A DNA stretch of 48,810 nucleotides from Irineochytrium annulatum (GCA_027600665.1 JADGJL010000068.1:1-48810); one strand, 5' to 3'. Counted from the stretch's first letter, positions 11,048 to 23,163 are shown. Notes: generated by a model not told the origin, from the sequence alone. Numbers and translations are program-made.

Positions 11048-13026
11048 ATGTCCACCTTAGCATCGCCCTGGGGGCGGCTGTCGTCCTCACCGCTTCTGAT
11101 TGCCGTTTTGGCTGGGGCCGCCTCGGTGGCGGCGCTGGCGCCCTTCGAGCCGGCGGACGGCCAGCTCCTGTGGTGAGTTTCGTTTCTTCGGCTTCAAGCG
11201 TCTGTCGCTTTCTGCTCCGGATTTACCACGTACTGACTCCATTGCGCTAATCAGGGGCCCGTGGTACGATCAGGTATGTGGGCTCGGCCGTTTGTCAAGG
11301 CGCTAGTGGTGGAGGACGAGGCGAAAGTGACGGGCCGAGTAGGGGCATTCGACAAAGGCGCGGTTGCTCAAGGCGGCCCGAGGACGGATGATCTTGGAGG
11401 GCGGCGAGGTCGGGGTGGGGCTTGAAAGCATACTGTCGCTGTCGATTGACGGATTTTCGATGCGACGCGATATAAGAGTAACGTGTTAGCTTTTGTGGAT
11501 CCGTCATCACAAAAGGGCATGAGGACGGAAGGGCTGGGCGACTCTTGTGTTGCACGCGAGACATGCTTGATCTGGATAATTACTTACGTTTACACAGTAT
11601 GTCGGAGACACGCCTGCCGCCATCCACTCCCGAATCAATGCCCACCTCAACGGCACAGCCGTGCAGCCCTACCCCTCGTTTTACCAAATGAACTTTCACA
11701 TCGACACATACGCCCCGATTACAGAGAACAACAAGACGATCCCCATCTTCGCCGCCGAGCTCGACGCCAGCAATACAGACGCCATTTTGTACGTCACGGT
11801 GGACCCGGAGTTTAAGGTCGACACTGTGTCGGACGACGCTATCAACACAATGGCGCAGCAGCTGAAGGCCGTGGCGGATAGCGGGAGGAGAGTGTTTCTG
11901 AGATACGCGCATGAGATGAATGGGAACTGGGTGCCGTTTGGAGGGTTACCGGCGAGTTATGTGCCGCATTTCCAAAAAGTGTACGTGTTGATTTACAAGG
12001 TATTTTTCAACGTGAACGCTTATGCTTGCCCTTGCTACAGTGTAACGAAGGTCCGGAGCGTTGTCGGAGCGTCGAGGATCGCGATCGTGTGGGCACCGAA
12101 CTCGTGCAACGGTTACCCGTTCGGTGGTCAGGCGAACATTACGGCGGCTGACCTCGCCCTGCTGGACACGAACAAGAACGGTCAAGTCGACTCAGGCGAC
12201 AACGCCTTTGACCCGTTTTACCCTGGAGGTAAGATCTTTTGGAAGCAAACCCATCGGGTCACGTAGTAATTTGCTCCCCGTGTCAATAGACGATTACGTG
12301 GACTGGGTCGGCCTCTCCATGTACGACTATGGCGCCCCTAAGTACACCAACTCCCCGACCCAACTCGACATGTTCGAGGGCTTTATGAACGGTGAGGCCT
12401 CCCGTCCCTCCGACCAGCGCTCCAACTGGCAGCCCTGCGGCTTTGACTTTTACGACATGTACTCGGCTTCCAACTCTCGCGGTCAGAGCGCCATCTCCAA
12501 GGGCGGGAAACCCTTCATGGCGGCTGAGACGTCCAAGGCCTTCTACCTGACGTCGGTGTCGGGAGAGGCGACGGCCAACGAGGTGCAGGGGCTGGAGTTA
12601 GGCATGAAGCAGGCGTGGTGGAGGGAGGCGCTGAATAAGACGTTGGTTGGGATGTATCCCAAGTACAAGGGCCTCTGTTTCTTTGATCTGTGGAAGGTTG
12701 AGAGCTCGGAAGGGCTGACGGAACTGAGGCAGTATCAGGTGTTGAATGATACGAACGGTGTGCTTGCGGCGTTTGTGCCGGATCTGCTAACGCTGCTGCC
12801 GGGTGTTGTGTTTGGGAACGTGTCGACCGCTGCCAAAACGACGACGGCGGTTGCCGCAACGGGGACGAACGGCGTTACGCCAACGTGGTCAGCGGGGACG
12901 CCAGAAGTTTCGTCGACTGTCTCGGCGGTGTCGACGACGAAGAGTGGGGCGTCTGCGAAGACGTCGGGGATTAGCGGAAGGGATGTGGCGTTGCTTGTTT
13001 TCTTGCTGGCGGCTTGTTTTTTGTGA
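11048..13026 (+). CDS. secreted, GPI-anchored glycoside hydrolase family 26 (mannanase-type)
   Basis: Five exons: 11048-11172, 11255-11273 (a 19-nt mini-exon coding GPWYDQ), 11598-11980, 12041-12228 and 12290-13026; 483 residues. A signal peptide (SPLLIAVLAGAASVAALA, about residues 14-31) opens the protein. The GH26 acid/base motif is RYAHEMNGNW with Glu154, and the nucleophile is Glu318 in FMAAETSK; WVGLSMYDYGAP and FFDLWK add further family signature. After the catalytic domain come a Ser/Thr/Ala-rich linker and a hydrophobic end DVALLVFLLAACFL without a following basic tail, typical of a GPI-anchor signal. GH26 enzymes mostly cleave beta-mannans, some cleave other beta-glycans; substrate cannot be fixed from sequence. 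Likely role: cell-wall remodelling or surface-tethered digestion of plant or algal mannan. Confidence 0.85.
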
Positions 13027-14049
13027 TGGACCTATCATTTACATGACATTGAATTTTTGTCGTATATTGCCGCATTGAGCTCCGTGTGTCTTAATTTCCT
13101 GTCGCCTGAGCGACCCCCGACGTTTTTATTCTGTCATCTAGCCTAAGAATATTTCAAATTGCACCCAACTCTTTCTTCGCCTTGCTTCTGTATGTTATTC
13201 ATACAATTACCTGCTTGTTCTTCTGTCACATGGGATGTTCTTCTTTGCACGTATACATCTAGATTGTTGAGCACGTTATTAAGCTTAAATGCAAGTAGCC
13301 GGTGAGACGATTGAAAATAATTGATATAGACACGCTTGACCTGCCCCAATTACTACATAACGATAAGAACGATTAAAGTCTTCAATACTTCGCGTAAACG
13401 ACACACTTACGTACTACATTGACTGAGAATTTCAACCTTGAGCGAGTATGTAATTTTACTGTGTTTTCCTTTATTATTAATGTTAAGAGGAAGTAGAATA
13501 AGGAAAATCAAAGAAACGAAAAAGCGAACAAAGCAAAAAGGCGAGAAGTTCCAATGTGGAGTGGTTTGGGGCTTTGTGGGGAGTATGAGGTTCTATAATC
13601 ATCATTGGGCGTCGGGTAGCATTTGAATGTGGGGGTTTAAATCGGGTCGTGTTGAAAGATGAGGGAGCTGGGCCACTATGAGGCGCGACGTCAAAACACA
13701 TCCAAACGGATGTTTTCTCGAGAAACTAGTAGTAACGGGAGGAACGAAAGGAATCAAACAGCGGAGAAACAAACCAAAGAGTCGAGGAGACAAACCGAGC
13801 TCGAAAACAAAAAAAGGAGTCAATAAAGAACAAAGCAAACGAAGAATAAGGGATGAAAGCAAAGAACTAATGGGAAAGAGGGGTGAAACGGCAAACCCCT
13901 CGGTTCAGAAAAAAACAAAGGAAGAGAAGGATGGAGAACCAGCGGGATAGGAGTGGGATGTACATGGGGTGGCTGAGGGATGTATGGCGCAAAAACAAAA
14001 CAGCGCCTCTATGGATGCGTGGTAAAGAGAGATAACAAGCGACGAGAAA
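13027..14049. other. intergenic between converging genes
   Basis: About 1 kb between the 3' ends of the GH26 gene (plus) and the C1-peroxin gene (minus). The stretch 13490-13950 is strongly purine-rich on the plus strand and leaves a Lys-rich frame of 90 codons open, which I regard as compositional. No domain, RNA gene or repeat is recognised. Confidence 0.45.
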
Positions 14050-15887
14050 TCACTCGGCCTTCTTCAAGCTCAGCACCTCCGCCACGGCCGCAACCCCACC
14101 CACGACCCTGTTGGGCGTCATCTTCATCTGCCTAATCCACGCCCTCCTCCTCGTCAGGCTGCCGACGGCCGCCTTGCCCTTCGGCACGGCCCAGACGTGG
14201 TCGGTGTAGCTCCAGCCGCCCTCATCGAGCTGATCAGTCCAGCCGAGATCCGCCTTCCAGTCAGGGTCCACCCACGCCCACGTGCCTGCGGGGTCGTTGG
14301 CCGGGAGCTCGAACGTCTCCTTGGACGGGCGCGGGATGGCGCCGGTCTCGTCCGACCAGGGCGGGCGCTCGGAGCGAAGGAGGTGGGGGATCCAGCCGAG
14401 GCCGGCCCACCAGCGCTGGTTCTCGAAGAGCGTGACGGTGACGACAGAGCCCTCGGGAGCGCGACGGGCGGCCGCGATGCCCTCACGGATGGAGTCGACG
14501 CGGTCCGAGAGGCCCTTGATGATGACGGGCGGGAGCGTGGTGGACGCGGCGCGGAAGAAGGCCGTGTTGGAGAAGAAGGCGGCCACGCCGGCGATGAGCA
14601 TGATGACGTTGACGGGGATCAGGCGGACGACGACGATAACGCCGAGCGCGGACCCGGCGGCGGCCTTTACGATCTGGGTCGTCTGCTTCTCGTCGGACCA
14701 GTCGATGAGACGGAGAGAGCGGCCGACCTCGGCGTGGACGTCGCAGAACATGCCCATCTGGTTCTGGATAAACTGCATGTTCTTAATGTACTGGGCCGAG
14801 GTGGTCGAGAGGGAGGGCTGGAGGCCGGCGGCCTTCTTCCCAACGGTCTCAAGCTTGGTCTTCTTGTAGTAATTCTTGGTAATGAGGTAGAGGAGGAAGA
14901 TCTGGGGTAGGATGATGAAGAGGGTGGGGTAGATGCCTAGTTGCCAACGCGTGATCAGCTTAAGGAAACCAACGAATAGCGAGAAAGACACAAAAAAACT
15001 TACAAAGGATGATGTAGCAGAGGAGCGCGATGATGGTCGCGGACGGCTCCTTCCAGGTCATAATACCCTCGATCGTGTCGAACAGCTCGACGACGGGCCC
15101 AACGCGCGAGACAAACTTGGTGAAGTTCTTCGGCGTAGTGGTCAGCAGGTTGAGCGGCGGGGCGGCGTCCTTGCTAGCCTTTTTGATGTTCATGCTCTCC
15201 TTCGCGGTCGACGCCAGCAAGTCCTGCAGCAGCGATCCCGAAGTCGGGCTGGTGGCAAAGTCATCCGACGGCCCACCGTTCGCGATCGTCCGGCTCCTGT
15301 TGGGGCCGACCCTCCGGGCCACGGCGCGAGGGGACGCGTTGGCGCTGGCAGGGAGGAGGTGGTCGTCGATGTTAAGGGCCGCGAGGGACTTTGAGCGGCC
15401 GGCGTAGTGAGCGCTCTGATTCGAGGCAGCCATGGTCACCTCCGAGTCGTAGCTATCCTCGTCCTCGTCATCGTCCGAGGCGTGGCGAGTGTCGAAGTGG
15501 CCCTGGTTGGAGTTGTTAACGCCCGGGGCACGGACGCCGGAGCAGGTGGTCGCGACAAGGTGCTGGCATTTCTTGTGGACGTTATATCCGCAATCTGACG
15601 AGTAAATCCAGGTTAATACACATTGTCATATTGACGTCAGAGGATTGGGCTGCCGGGTCGCACAGACTATGGCATCGCCTGCTTTGCCGTCGCTGGCCCA
15701 TGGTGCGCCTCCGTGCCATCACCCCGGCCCCCGCCGCCCCGCCGCCTGTCGCCTCCGGGCCCAGATCGTAACAAAGCCAACACCGACCTCTGCATTGGCA
15801 TCCCTGCTTCACGATCCCCCAGAGGAACTTGTCGCAAAGGTCGCAGTATGTTGGCCGCGAGTAGGTGAAGACGTCGAAGTTGTGCAT
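14050..15887 (-). CDS. Pex24/dysferlin-type membrane peroxin with an N-terminal C1 domain
   Basis: Three exons: 15887-15788, 15594-15004 and 14936-14050; 525 residues. Residues 1-52 form a C1 (phorbol-ester/diacylglycerol) zinc domain split by intron 1: MHNFDVFTYSRPTYCDLCDK, KQGCQC, then DCGYNVHKKCQHLVATTC; all expected Cys and His ligands are present. A Ser-rich acidic linker leads to the Pex24p-type region, with a hydrophobic pair near 215-250 (ATIIALLCYIILC, then IYPTLFIILPQIFLLYLI), another segment GVIVVVRLIPVNVIMLIAG, and a C-terminal dysferlin-type module (VTLFENQRWWAGLGW, AWVDPDWKADLGWTDQ). Pex23/24/28-32 proteins shape ER-peroxisome contacts and control peroxisome number and size. The ATG at 15887 places the first C1 histidine at residue 2; no better upstream ATG was found. 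The C1 addition would allow lipid-dependent recruitment (inference). Confidence 0.85.
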
Positions 15888-17136
15888 TGCTGCAGTCGCA
15901 GGATGAGGAGGGGCGGTCCGAGACGGAGCCCGGCGGATGAGGTGGTTGTCGAGTTGACGGGTGCGAGAGCAAACGAGAGACTCGGAGGGGGTTGGGCGAG
16001 CAGGAGTTATATGGCGATGACGTCGGGCCTGTCTCGTTTCCTGCAAAATATCGAATTTGCTAAGGGAGAATTTGAAGTTAGCTCGTGTGGCCGCCTTCCC
16101 TCCTTCCCGTCAGAAACAGCAGCGAAGGGGCCGCTCATACTCCAGCGCATTTGCGCGCATAGGAGCTCGCGCTTTCTTTTTTCCCGCATATTTGATGCTG
16201 ACGTGCCCCACGCGACTGCGAACTCAACGCTGCTTGTACCCCCGTCATCGTCAGCGCGACGTCATCTCAGAGGGGCTGCCAGGCGCAATGACGTCCTGGT
16301 GAGACGCCTGACGAAGCAACGACGTGTCAACGCAACGAGTTGTACAGCATGCGTGCTCAACGAACGCGGGCGGGCTCGCGAGAGTTGAGCCGAGAGATCA
16401 TCGCGACGCGACTGCGGGTAGAGTACACAGGGCAAGCGTGCGGATATATATTGTATCTTTTCTGCCGTGCTTGTTTATCTTCCCATCTTTTGAAAATAAA
16501 ACATGGCTACGTTGGGACACTTGGGAAGTTGGTACCACCTACTATGTGGTCGACTTCATCGAACTTCTGCCTCAGGGTATGCCATCAAACTTCTCTAGGG
16601 GAGGAGATAGCGCAGGCTTAAATCCAGCGTTGGCGGCGAAAATCATCCCGCATCAAGGGACTGTTCTTTAAGTCGACATATCACCAATCGTTATGATCAA
16701 AATTGATCGTTCCTTCAATAATCACGATAAAGAGACTTCACACCTCGCAGATAATAAAGAGAGCACCCCGATCCTCTCATTGTGTAAGGAAATGACCCAT
16801 AGAGTCTTCCCTGTCGTTGGCATGCTTCAGTCGGAATGGTAGTCTGATCTTTCGCCACCGTGCCGGTTACGCCGCATACGTTCCACTGCACAAGCTACCA
16901 GTTTTTCGACTTCTGAAAGGCCTTAGAAACTCTTTCGCGGTATGGATGCAAGTCGCGGATCTGGAATATCCATTGAGATTGTCGATTGCATTGGACTGGA
17001 CAACATCGTCCGCCAAATATCTGGAGCCCCCATCGACTCGATCTTGGAGCGGAACTCACCCCAATCGCCGCTGGACGAACGAGGGGCGAGGCAACAGTAA
17101 CGACATCTCCGCGGCCGCCGTCGTCAACGTCTTTCA
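15888..17136. promoter_or_regulatory. divergent promoter region of the C1-peroxin and bir1 genes
   Basis: About 1.25 kb between start codons of two divergent genes. No convincing coding frame. TGACGTC-type elements lie at 16018-16024, 16258-16264 (as GACGTCA) and 16289-16295, with a perfect TGACGTCA at 15632-15639 in intron 1 of the peroxin gene. Such sites are bound by CREB/ATF-type bZIP factors (Atf1 in fission yeast). Their use here is not shown. Confidence 0.4.
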
Positions 17137-20100
17137 ATGCCCGGATCGTTTCAGTACGAATACTTTGAGCACCGCCTGCAGTCCTTTCAACCGAACGCCG
17201 TCACCAAGAAGGGCTGGCCGGTGAAGACCAGGAGGAAAGATGGGCCCTCGCCGGCGAACGTGAGGATCCTTCTATTCTGGCTGTGGGTTTCTTAACGGAG
17301 CGCTTTTGTTGCTTAGCTGGCCGGCTCTGGCTTTCATTTCTCCCCGTCCTCCTCCGCATCCGATCGGGTGAGCTGCCATCACTGCTCTGCGACCGTCTCC
17401 TCTATCGCCTCCGACTCCCCGCATCCGAACTCGATCCACTATGGTGCTAGCCCGGATTGCCCGCTAATGATTATTATGGTTCGGGGCATTGCTTGGGCGC
17501 AGGCCGCGAGGGCACGAGATGGGAAGGCGGGGGAGAAGAAGTCGAGGGCGAAGAAGGACCATGTCATGGCGGAACCCGTCGTAGGGGACGAGCCTTGGGG
17601 CCAGGCCATGACCGACGCGAGAGAGAAAACATTCGGATCTATTTGGCCGCATCATGGCGCGAAGGGATGGGGATGTTCTGCAAAAAAAGTGAGGCCTTTT
17701 TCATCGATTGACGTTTATCCACCGTTAATGTGCATTGACGCAATTTAAGGTGGCGATGGCGGGTTTCTACCACAAACCAAATCCTGAAGAACCTGATTAT
17801 GCGGAGTGCATCTATTGCAACTTAGGTCTTGCGTGCTGGGAAAGTGACGACGATCCAACGTAGGACCCTTTTCCATTGCCAATCTGTAACGTTATTACAG
17901 TCACGAGCACAGGAAACGAAATCCAGACTGCGATTTCTTTCGAAGACCTCCGGCCGCAGAGACAGCAAGGTCGAAGGAGAAGGCCGCCGACCCGGTGCCG
18001 AAAGGCATACCAACCGAAAAGAAATCCAAAGCTGCTGTTTCCCGAGATCCGCCATCTGTCGCGGCCGCCGCCGAACGGCCCCGCCCAGCTGCGCGGGGCA
18101 TGAAACCCGAGGCCATTGAGTTTGACAGCGACTCCGACGTTGACGACGATAAAGACATTAGCGTGGGCAACGTCGAGGACATCTCATCTGACCCGCGCGA
18201 CAAGCACGTTTCGGCCGATCTTTCGGACGGGGATCAGGTCGAGAGCGAGCTCGATGACGAGCCCAGTCCCGTGGTCGTAAAGAAGCCGCGCGGAAGGGTC
18301 GCCAAGGTCAAGATCCCTGTCAAGCCCGCCGCGACACGGAAGGCGCCAGCGAGGGACAAGCAGACGGCCCGTGATGCCGAGAAGGCGGAGCGGGAGAGTC
18401 TCGAGCGGGAGCGGGAGGCGAGGGAGGCGGAGGAGGCAGCTGAGCAGGAGAGAAAGGCAGCGGAGGAGAAGGAGAGGGTTAAGCGGGAGAAAGAGAGAGC
18501 TGGGCGCGAGGCGGCGGCGAAGGAGGCGGAGGCTAGGGCGATCAGGGAAGCGGACGAGAAAGCCGCGAAGGAGCGCATCGCGCAGGAGAAGGCAACAAGG
18601 GAGGCAGAGGAGAAAGCGAGGAAGGAGAAAGCTGCAAGGGAAAAGTCCGCGAGGGAGACTGAGGAGAAGGCGGCCCGGGAGAAGGCTGAACGTGAAAGGG
18701 CGGCGAAGGAGAAGGCCGAGCGGGAAAAGCTCGTGAAGGAGAAAGCGGAGAGGGAGAGGGTCGCGAGGGAGAAGGCCGAGCGCGAGAGGGTTGCGAAGGA
18801 AACGGCCGAGCGCGAGCGGATTGCGCGGGAGAAGATAGAGCGCGACCGGGCCGCGAGGGAGGCCGAGGAGGTCGCGGTGCGGGAGAAGGCAGTGGCGAAG
18901 GAGAGGGCCGAGAAGGAAAGGGCTGAACAGGAGCTAGCGCTTGAGAAGAAGGAGCGTGAGGAGGCCGATTCGAAGAAGAGGGCGCGCCAGGATGAGACGG
19001 CTCGAGGGAGAACAAAGAAGACAAAGGAGGTGGAGAAGGGCAAGCCGAAGAAAAAGCCGGTTGTGGAGCCAGAATCTGAAGACGAAGATGAAGAAGACGA
19101 GGAGGACGACGCGAGCGTTAGCCAGAGCCAGAGTCATGATCCCGAGCCCGCAGACGAGGACGAGGAGGAGGAAGAGGAGGAGGTAGTTGAAGCGCCACGG
19201 CGAGGGGCTCGAAGGGTAGCGACCAAGACGACGGCTCCGGCGGCACCGAAGAAGCGCGAGCCGGCTAAGACGCGATCAAAGGCTGCTGCCGCCGTCCCGA
19301 TTGCCCCACCGCCTCGTGCAGATCGTAAGCGGAAGGCCACCGCCAAGGCAATTGACAACGATTCGGTGGAGAAGACGACAAAGGGCTTCCGGGCACCGAA
19401 ACCGCCACATGTGCCTGACGCACCAAAGCAGGCGCCAAGTGCGCCGAGTGGCCCGGACACAATCGAGGAATTCGACAATGAGAAGAGCGTAGAGGCCGTT
19501 GCCGTCGAGGCGACCGCGAAAAGCGATGTCAAAAAAGCTATACTGGACGACGTGGACCTCGAGGCAGAAGAGGACATAGAGGAAGAGGTCAAACGGCCGA
19601 CCAAGAGGGTTCGTGCGGCCGCGGATGCCCAGGCTGAGCGGAAAGAGAAGAGTGCCGAGGACAGGCGTGAGCCTGTGCCCAGTGCTCAAGTCGCCGGCGC
19701 GGAGAAGAAGGAGCGATACCGGGAGCCTAGTCCGGATGGAGACACGTCCGTCGAGGTCTCGATGGAGCTCGATATGGACCTCGATGACCCGGACGTCATC
19801 GACCCGGTGCCGCAGCAGGCGAAGGCCGGGGTTATGGCGCCCGCCGCCCTCGTGGCGCTTAAGAAGGAGATGGATCGGAGGAACTCGGAGGAGACGGAGA
19901 AGTTCGTTGATGCGCCTGAGGGGTTCGACGACGCGGAGGATTTGGAGGACCAGGAGAATATGGTCGAGGCGACGCCGAAGGCCTCGGGCAAGACTGGCGG
20001 GAGGATCGTCCGGATAAGCGAGAGCGTCGAGGTGTTTGGGGACGACGATGAGGACGCCACCGCCGGCAAGGAGGCGGTTGTTTTGGATGAGCGGTCGGCG

Positions 20101-20490
20101 CTGCAGAGGAGGGAGCTTGAGTCTGATCAGGGGCGGTTCCGGTCGCTCGTCGAGCGGGTGTCAAGGGAAGGGCGGAGGCTTGCGAGGCCCGCCGAGGGTG
20201 TCGCCAAGGAACCAGCGATCGAGTTTGGGTCGGAGGACGTGACGTCGGAGGAGATGGAGATGACTTTCGCCGACTTTCTGAGGAAGAGGAGCGAGGAGCA
20301 GCAGGCGAGGGTGGTGGGGGCTTGTAAGGAGATGTCTAAGGAGGTTATATTTCAGTCGGCGAAGATGAGGAGGCGAATTATCGAGGCTTTGAAAGAGACA
20401 AATCGGAGTGAGGAGGACGATGGGGTGAGCATTGAAGGGGAGGCGGAGTGGCGGAGTCGGTACTTGAAGGAATATGTTGGTTCTCGGTAG
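17137..20490 (+). CDS. bir1: Bir1/survivin-like chromosomal passenger protein with two BIR domains
   Basis: Four exons: 17137-17259, 17317-17688, 17750-17859 and 17901-20490; 1064 residues. BIR1 (about residues 8-85) has AGSGFHFSPSSSASDRVSC, then CHHC and an H-x6-C end (HYGASPDC). BIR2 (about 145-215) is canonical: AMAGFYHKPNPEEPDYAEC, CIYC, a tryptophan in ACWESDDDP, then HRKRNPDC, giving C-x2-C-x16-H-x6-C. The rest is a long charged tail: a Lys/Glu/Arg helix of about 190 residues, acidic runs, and a C-terminal helical part (EEMEMTFADFLRKRSEEQQ). Fungal Bir1 (Cut17 in fission yeast, 997 residues) is the survivin subunit of the chromosomal passenger complex with Aurora kinase and INCENP and reads phosphorylated histone H3 at centromeres. 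Length and architecture fit well. Confidence 0.85.
18390..18960 (+). repeat. degenerate AER/KEKAERE-coding repeat in bir1
   Basis: The coding sequence repeats units of roughly 7 to 9 codons with the pattern EKAERERVAREKAERE, giving a single long charged helix. The purine-rich composition also leaves a long open frame on the opposite strand that has no support as a gene. Confidence 0.7.
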
Positions 20491-21261
20491 TTGATTAATT
20501 AATTATATTTCTGTTGACTTGCTATTCGTCTGACGGCCACGATGTTTATGTGTGTAGATGCAATTTCGCTCCCATAGATTGAACTCGTCTCCAATAGTCT
20601 ACTATTTGAGTTTTAAGGGTTGGGACTCCTTTCCCTGCATAATTGTGAATAGGAATACTCGTTGAAAAACATTAGGTTGCGTGCAAGCCTTGGGCCATGC
20701 GAGAATTTCCGGCGTCATTTTCGAAGGCATGTGTGAAAAACAATGAAAGCGAGAAACCTCCTTTAAAAGCATACTTAAGTGCTCTCAACGTGATGTATTG
20801 CTTAACAGAGGACTAAATCATTTAGCTAAGAAACAGTGAGTGAAAAGAGAGTTAATCGAACATAAACGTTACTGGGTGAGTTTTCAGCCAACAAACACGG
20901 ATACGTAGCACTTTTCGAAAAATAAAATAAAGCCTATCCGGTCGAGATTGCGAAGTAAAGACCGGCAGAAACGTCAGTGACTAGCGATCGAAACAATAAA
21001 GAGGTGCTGGTGAAAAGAAAATGAAGACACTTAGAATATTGCTAGGTAAAATAAAAAATGGTAAAAATAGAGCTACTAAGAATATTGCTTGTTTCATACA
21101 AGGTAGAGATGCAATAACAGTGACGACAAAATATTGGCGTTAAAACACGTTTAAAACCAGATTTGAAGCCATCGACAGGATGGGTTGGAAATAAAAGAAA
21201 CGAAAGTAACCAACAAAAAAGACAACATCAAAAACTGCTACAACAATAACGAGCCACGACC
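20491..21261. other. intergenic between converging genes
   Basis: AT-rich spacer between the 3' ends of bir1 (plus) and pacC (minus), expected to hold the two 3' UTRs. No coding frame or structural RNA is recognised. Confidence 0.5.
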
Positions 21262-23163
21262 TCAAGGCAACTGCGCCTCGTCATCCTCCTCGTCCTCCTC
21301 ATCCAAAGATCCCTCCTCCTCCTCCTCCCCCTCCTTCTCCGCCTCCAACGCCCCGACACGCGCCCTTACGATCTCCAACAACCTCAACACAACAGCCCTG
21401 TGCCTGACCCTCTCCGCCTCCTTGCCTTCCTCCTTCCTCGCGCCGGCAACTGCCAAACCCCTCACGCCCTCCACCAGCTGATCAACGCCATCGCCCGCCG
21501 CGCTCTGATAAGCCGGCATCGTCATGATCGGAGCCCTGAACGCATTGGCGTCCACCATCCTCGCCCCGCTCATGCTCCTGCTCGTCGGCGCGAAGGCCGG
21601 CATCACGCCGGGCGACGGCAGCGCGTGCACGACGGGTGCTGCGGGCTGGGGCGCCGCCGCGGGCGCGGGTGGCGCGGCCGCGTACACGCCCGGGTAGTTG
21701 AGGTTCATGATCGGGATCTGGGAGGACGACGCCGCGGACATCGGGGACGGCATGACGCCAGGCAGGCTGGCCGCGCCGGCAGACTCGCGACCGATCTCGC
21801 CGGCCAGCTGGTCGAGGAAGGCGTTGATGTCGGATAGGTCGGCCGGGGAGGAGGAGACGATGGCCGGGGGCATCATGTAAGGGTTTGGGAAAAAGTTGTT
21901 CTGCTGGGGCGGCAGGGACGGGAAGAGCGATGCGGCGGAGGTCGGGTATGCGGAGGTTGGGGTTGGGAGTGCCAGGTCGTTCACCAGAGGCGCGGTGTAG
22001 AGCTGCTGTTGCGGTGCGGATGTGGTCGTGATATTCGGCACTGGAGCGTCGAACGCCATTAGGAGTGTCGCCATCTCGTCAAGGCGGCGTCGCATGCCGT
22101 CGTCGTAGACGGCCGTGACGCGTTTGCGCTTGACGTCGGAGACGAAGTCGTCTAGCATGGAGGAGGCGTCGCGCTTGCCGGAGGAAGAGGGGACGTAGAC
22201 GGGCTGGAGGGCGGGCTGGGTGATGCCGCTGTGAGGGATCGCGAGGGGTCGGTTGGAGGAAACTATGGTGGGCGGTTGGTTGAATTGCGTGAGCGGGGAC
22301 GCGGGGGAGTGGTTTGAGATGACTGCACAGGATTATTAGATTGAATATTCTGTTGCCTGCAAATCAATGCTACTCACTCGTTCCAGCCTCTGACAGATTC
22401 GGGGACGGCGGAAACGTTGTCCCGTTGTAAGAGGGCACATGCTGCGCCGTGTAGACGTTACCATTCGACGAAGTGACGGACGTCGCGGGGCTCGGGCGGC
22501 GCTTGTATGTCTCGCGGAGTGCGTGCCGCTGCGATGCGACGATGTTGACGCCCTCCTCACCGCCCGCATCCCGTTGGTGAAGCTTGTCGTGCTTCTTCAA
22601 GTCCTGAGGCCGTTTGAACGCTCGCGAGCAGATCTGTAGAAGAAACTAGTAAGTACGGTTCTTCGCAACAGCTGCACCAGCCACGCAAGCGAACTTACAG
22701 GGCACACGTGCGGCTTCAGCGGGATGTGGATCCTTAGGTGAGACGTCAGATGGTCCCTCTTGGCCGAAATGGTCGTGCAGTCGTCCCAGTGGCACTCCAG
22801 GCAGAGGTTGTTGGTTGACTTCCGCCCAACGTGATCATTGCAAAGGTGGTTGTAGAGGCTCTCCGGGTCTGGGAAGAGGACGTTGCAAGGGGCAGGGACG
22901 GACCAGTGGCATCTGACAGCGTCGCGCGGGTTCAGCGCCAAAACCGAGGCACCAGAGACTACGGCGCCAGGAGGAGGAGAGGGTATGTCGCTGGAGGAGA
23001 AGGACGACGAGGTCGGCGAGGGAGTCGGGTGAGAGAGGCCGTAGGACGACGGAGGGGCCAGGCCGGGCTCGATCTTTGTCTGAACGTAGTGCTGCTGGCC
23101 CTGCTGCTGCTGCTGCTGCTGCATCATCATCAGCATCTGGTTGTTGTCGTAAACGGCGGCCAT
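21262..23163 (-). CDS. pacC: PacC/Rim101 ambient-pH zinc-finger transcription factor
   Basis: Three exons: 23163-22699, 22633-22378 and 22322-21262; 593 residues. Three C2H2 fingers sit close to the N-terminus: finger 1 with Cys85, Cys93, His106 and His111; finger 2 with Cys124, Cys129, His142 and His146; finger 3 with Cys154, Cys157, His170 and His174, split by intron 1. The signature PacC sequences [38 protein letters not shown] and [19 protein letters not shown] are all present. The C-terminal part includes a conserved-looking basic stretch [20 protein letters not shown] and a terminal acidic region, as in the proteolytically processed fungal proteins. PacC binds GCCARG sites and switches genes in alkaline medium after the pal/Rim pathway triggers cleavage. 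A short Gln run lies at residues 15-21. Start ATG is unambiguous. Confidence 0.93.

Noticed and set aside
13678..13950. Lys/Arg-rich plus-strand frame of 90 codons in the GH26-peroxin spacer
   Set aside because: Purine-rich low-complexity DNA between two 3' ends; no domain, no splice support.
14197..14910. Plus-strand frame of 237 codons
   Set aside because: Antisense of the peroxin exon with dysferlin and membrane motifs.
18234..19043. Minus-strand Ser/Phe/Ala-rich frame of 269 codons resembling a membrane protein
   Set aside because: Mirror of the Lys/Glu/Arg repeat of bir1; hydrophobicity is a codon artefact.
21400..21837. Plus-strand frame rich in Arg and His
   Set aside because: Antisense of the pacC C-terminal exon.
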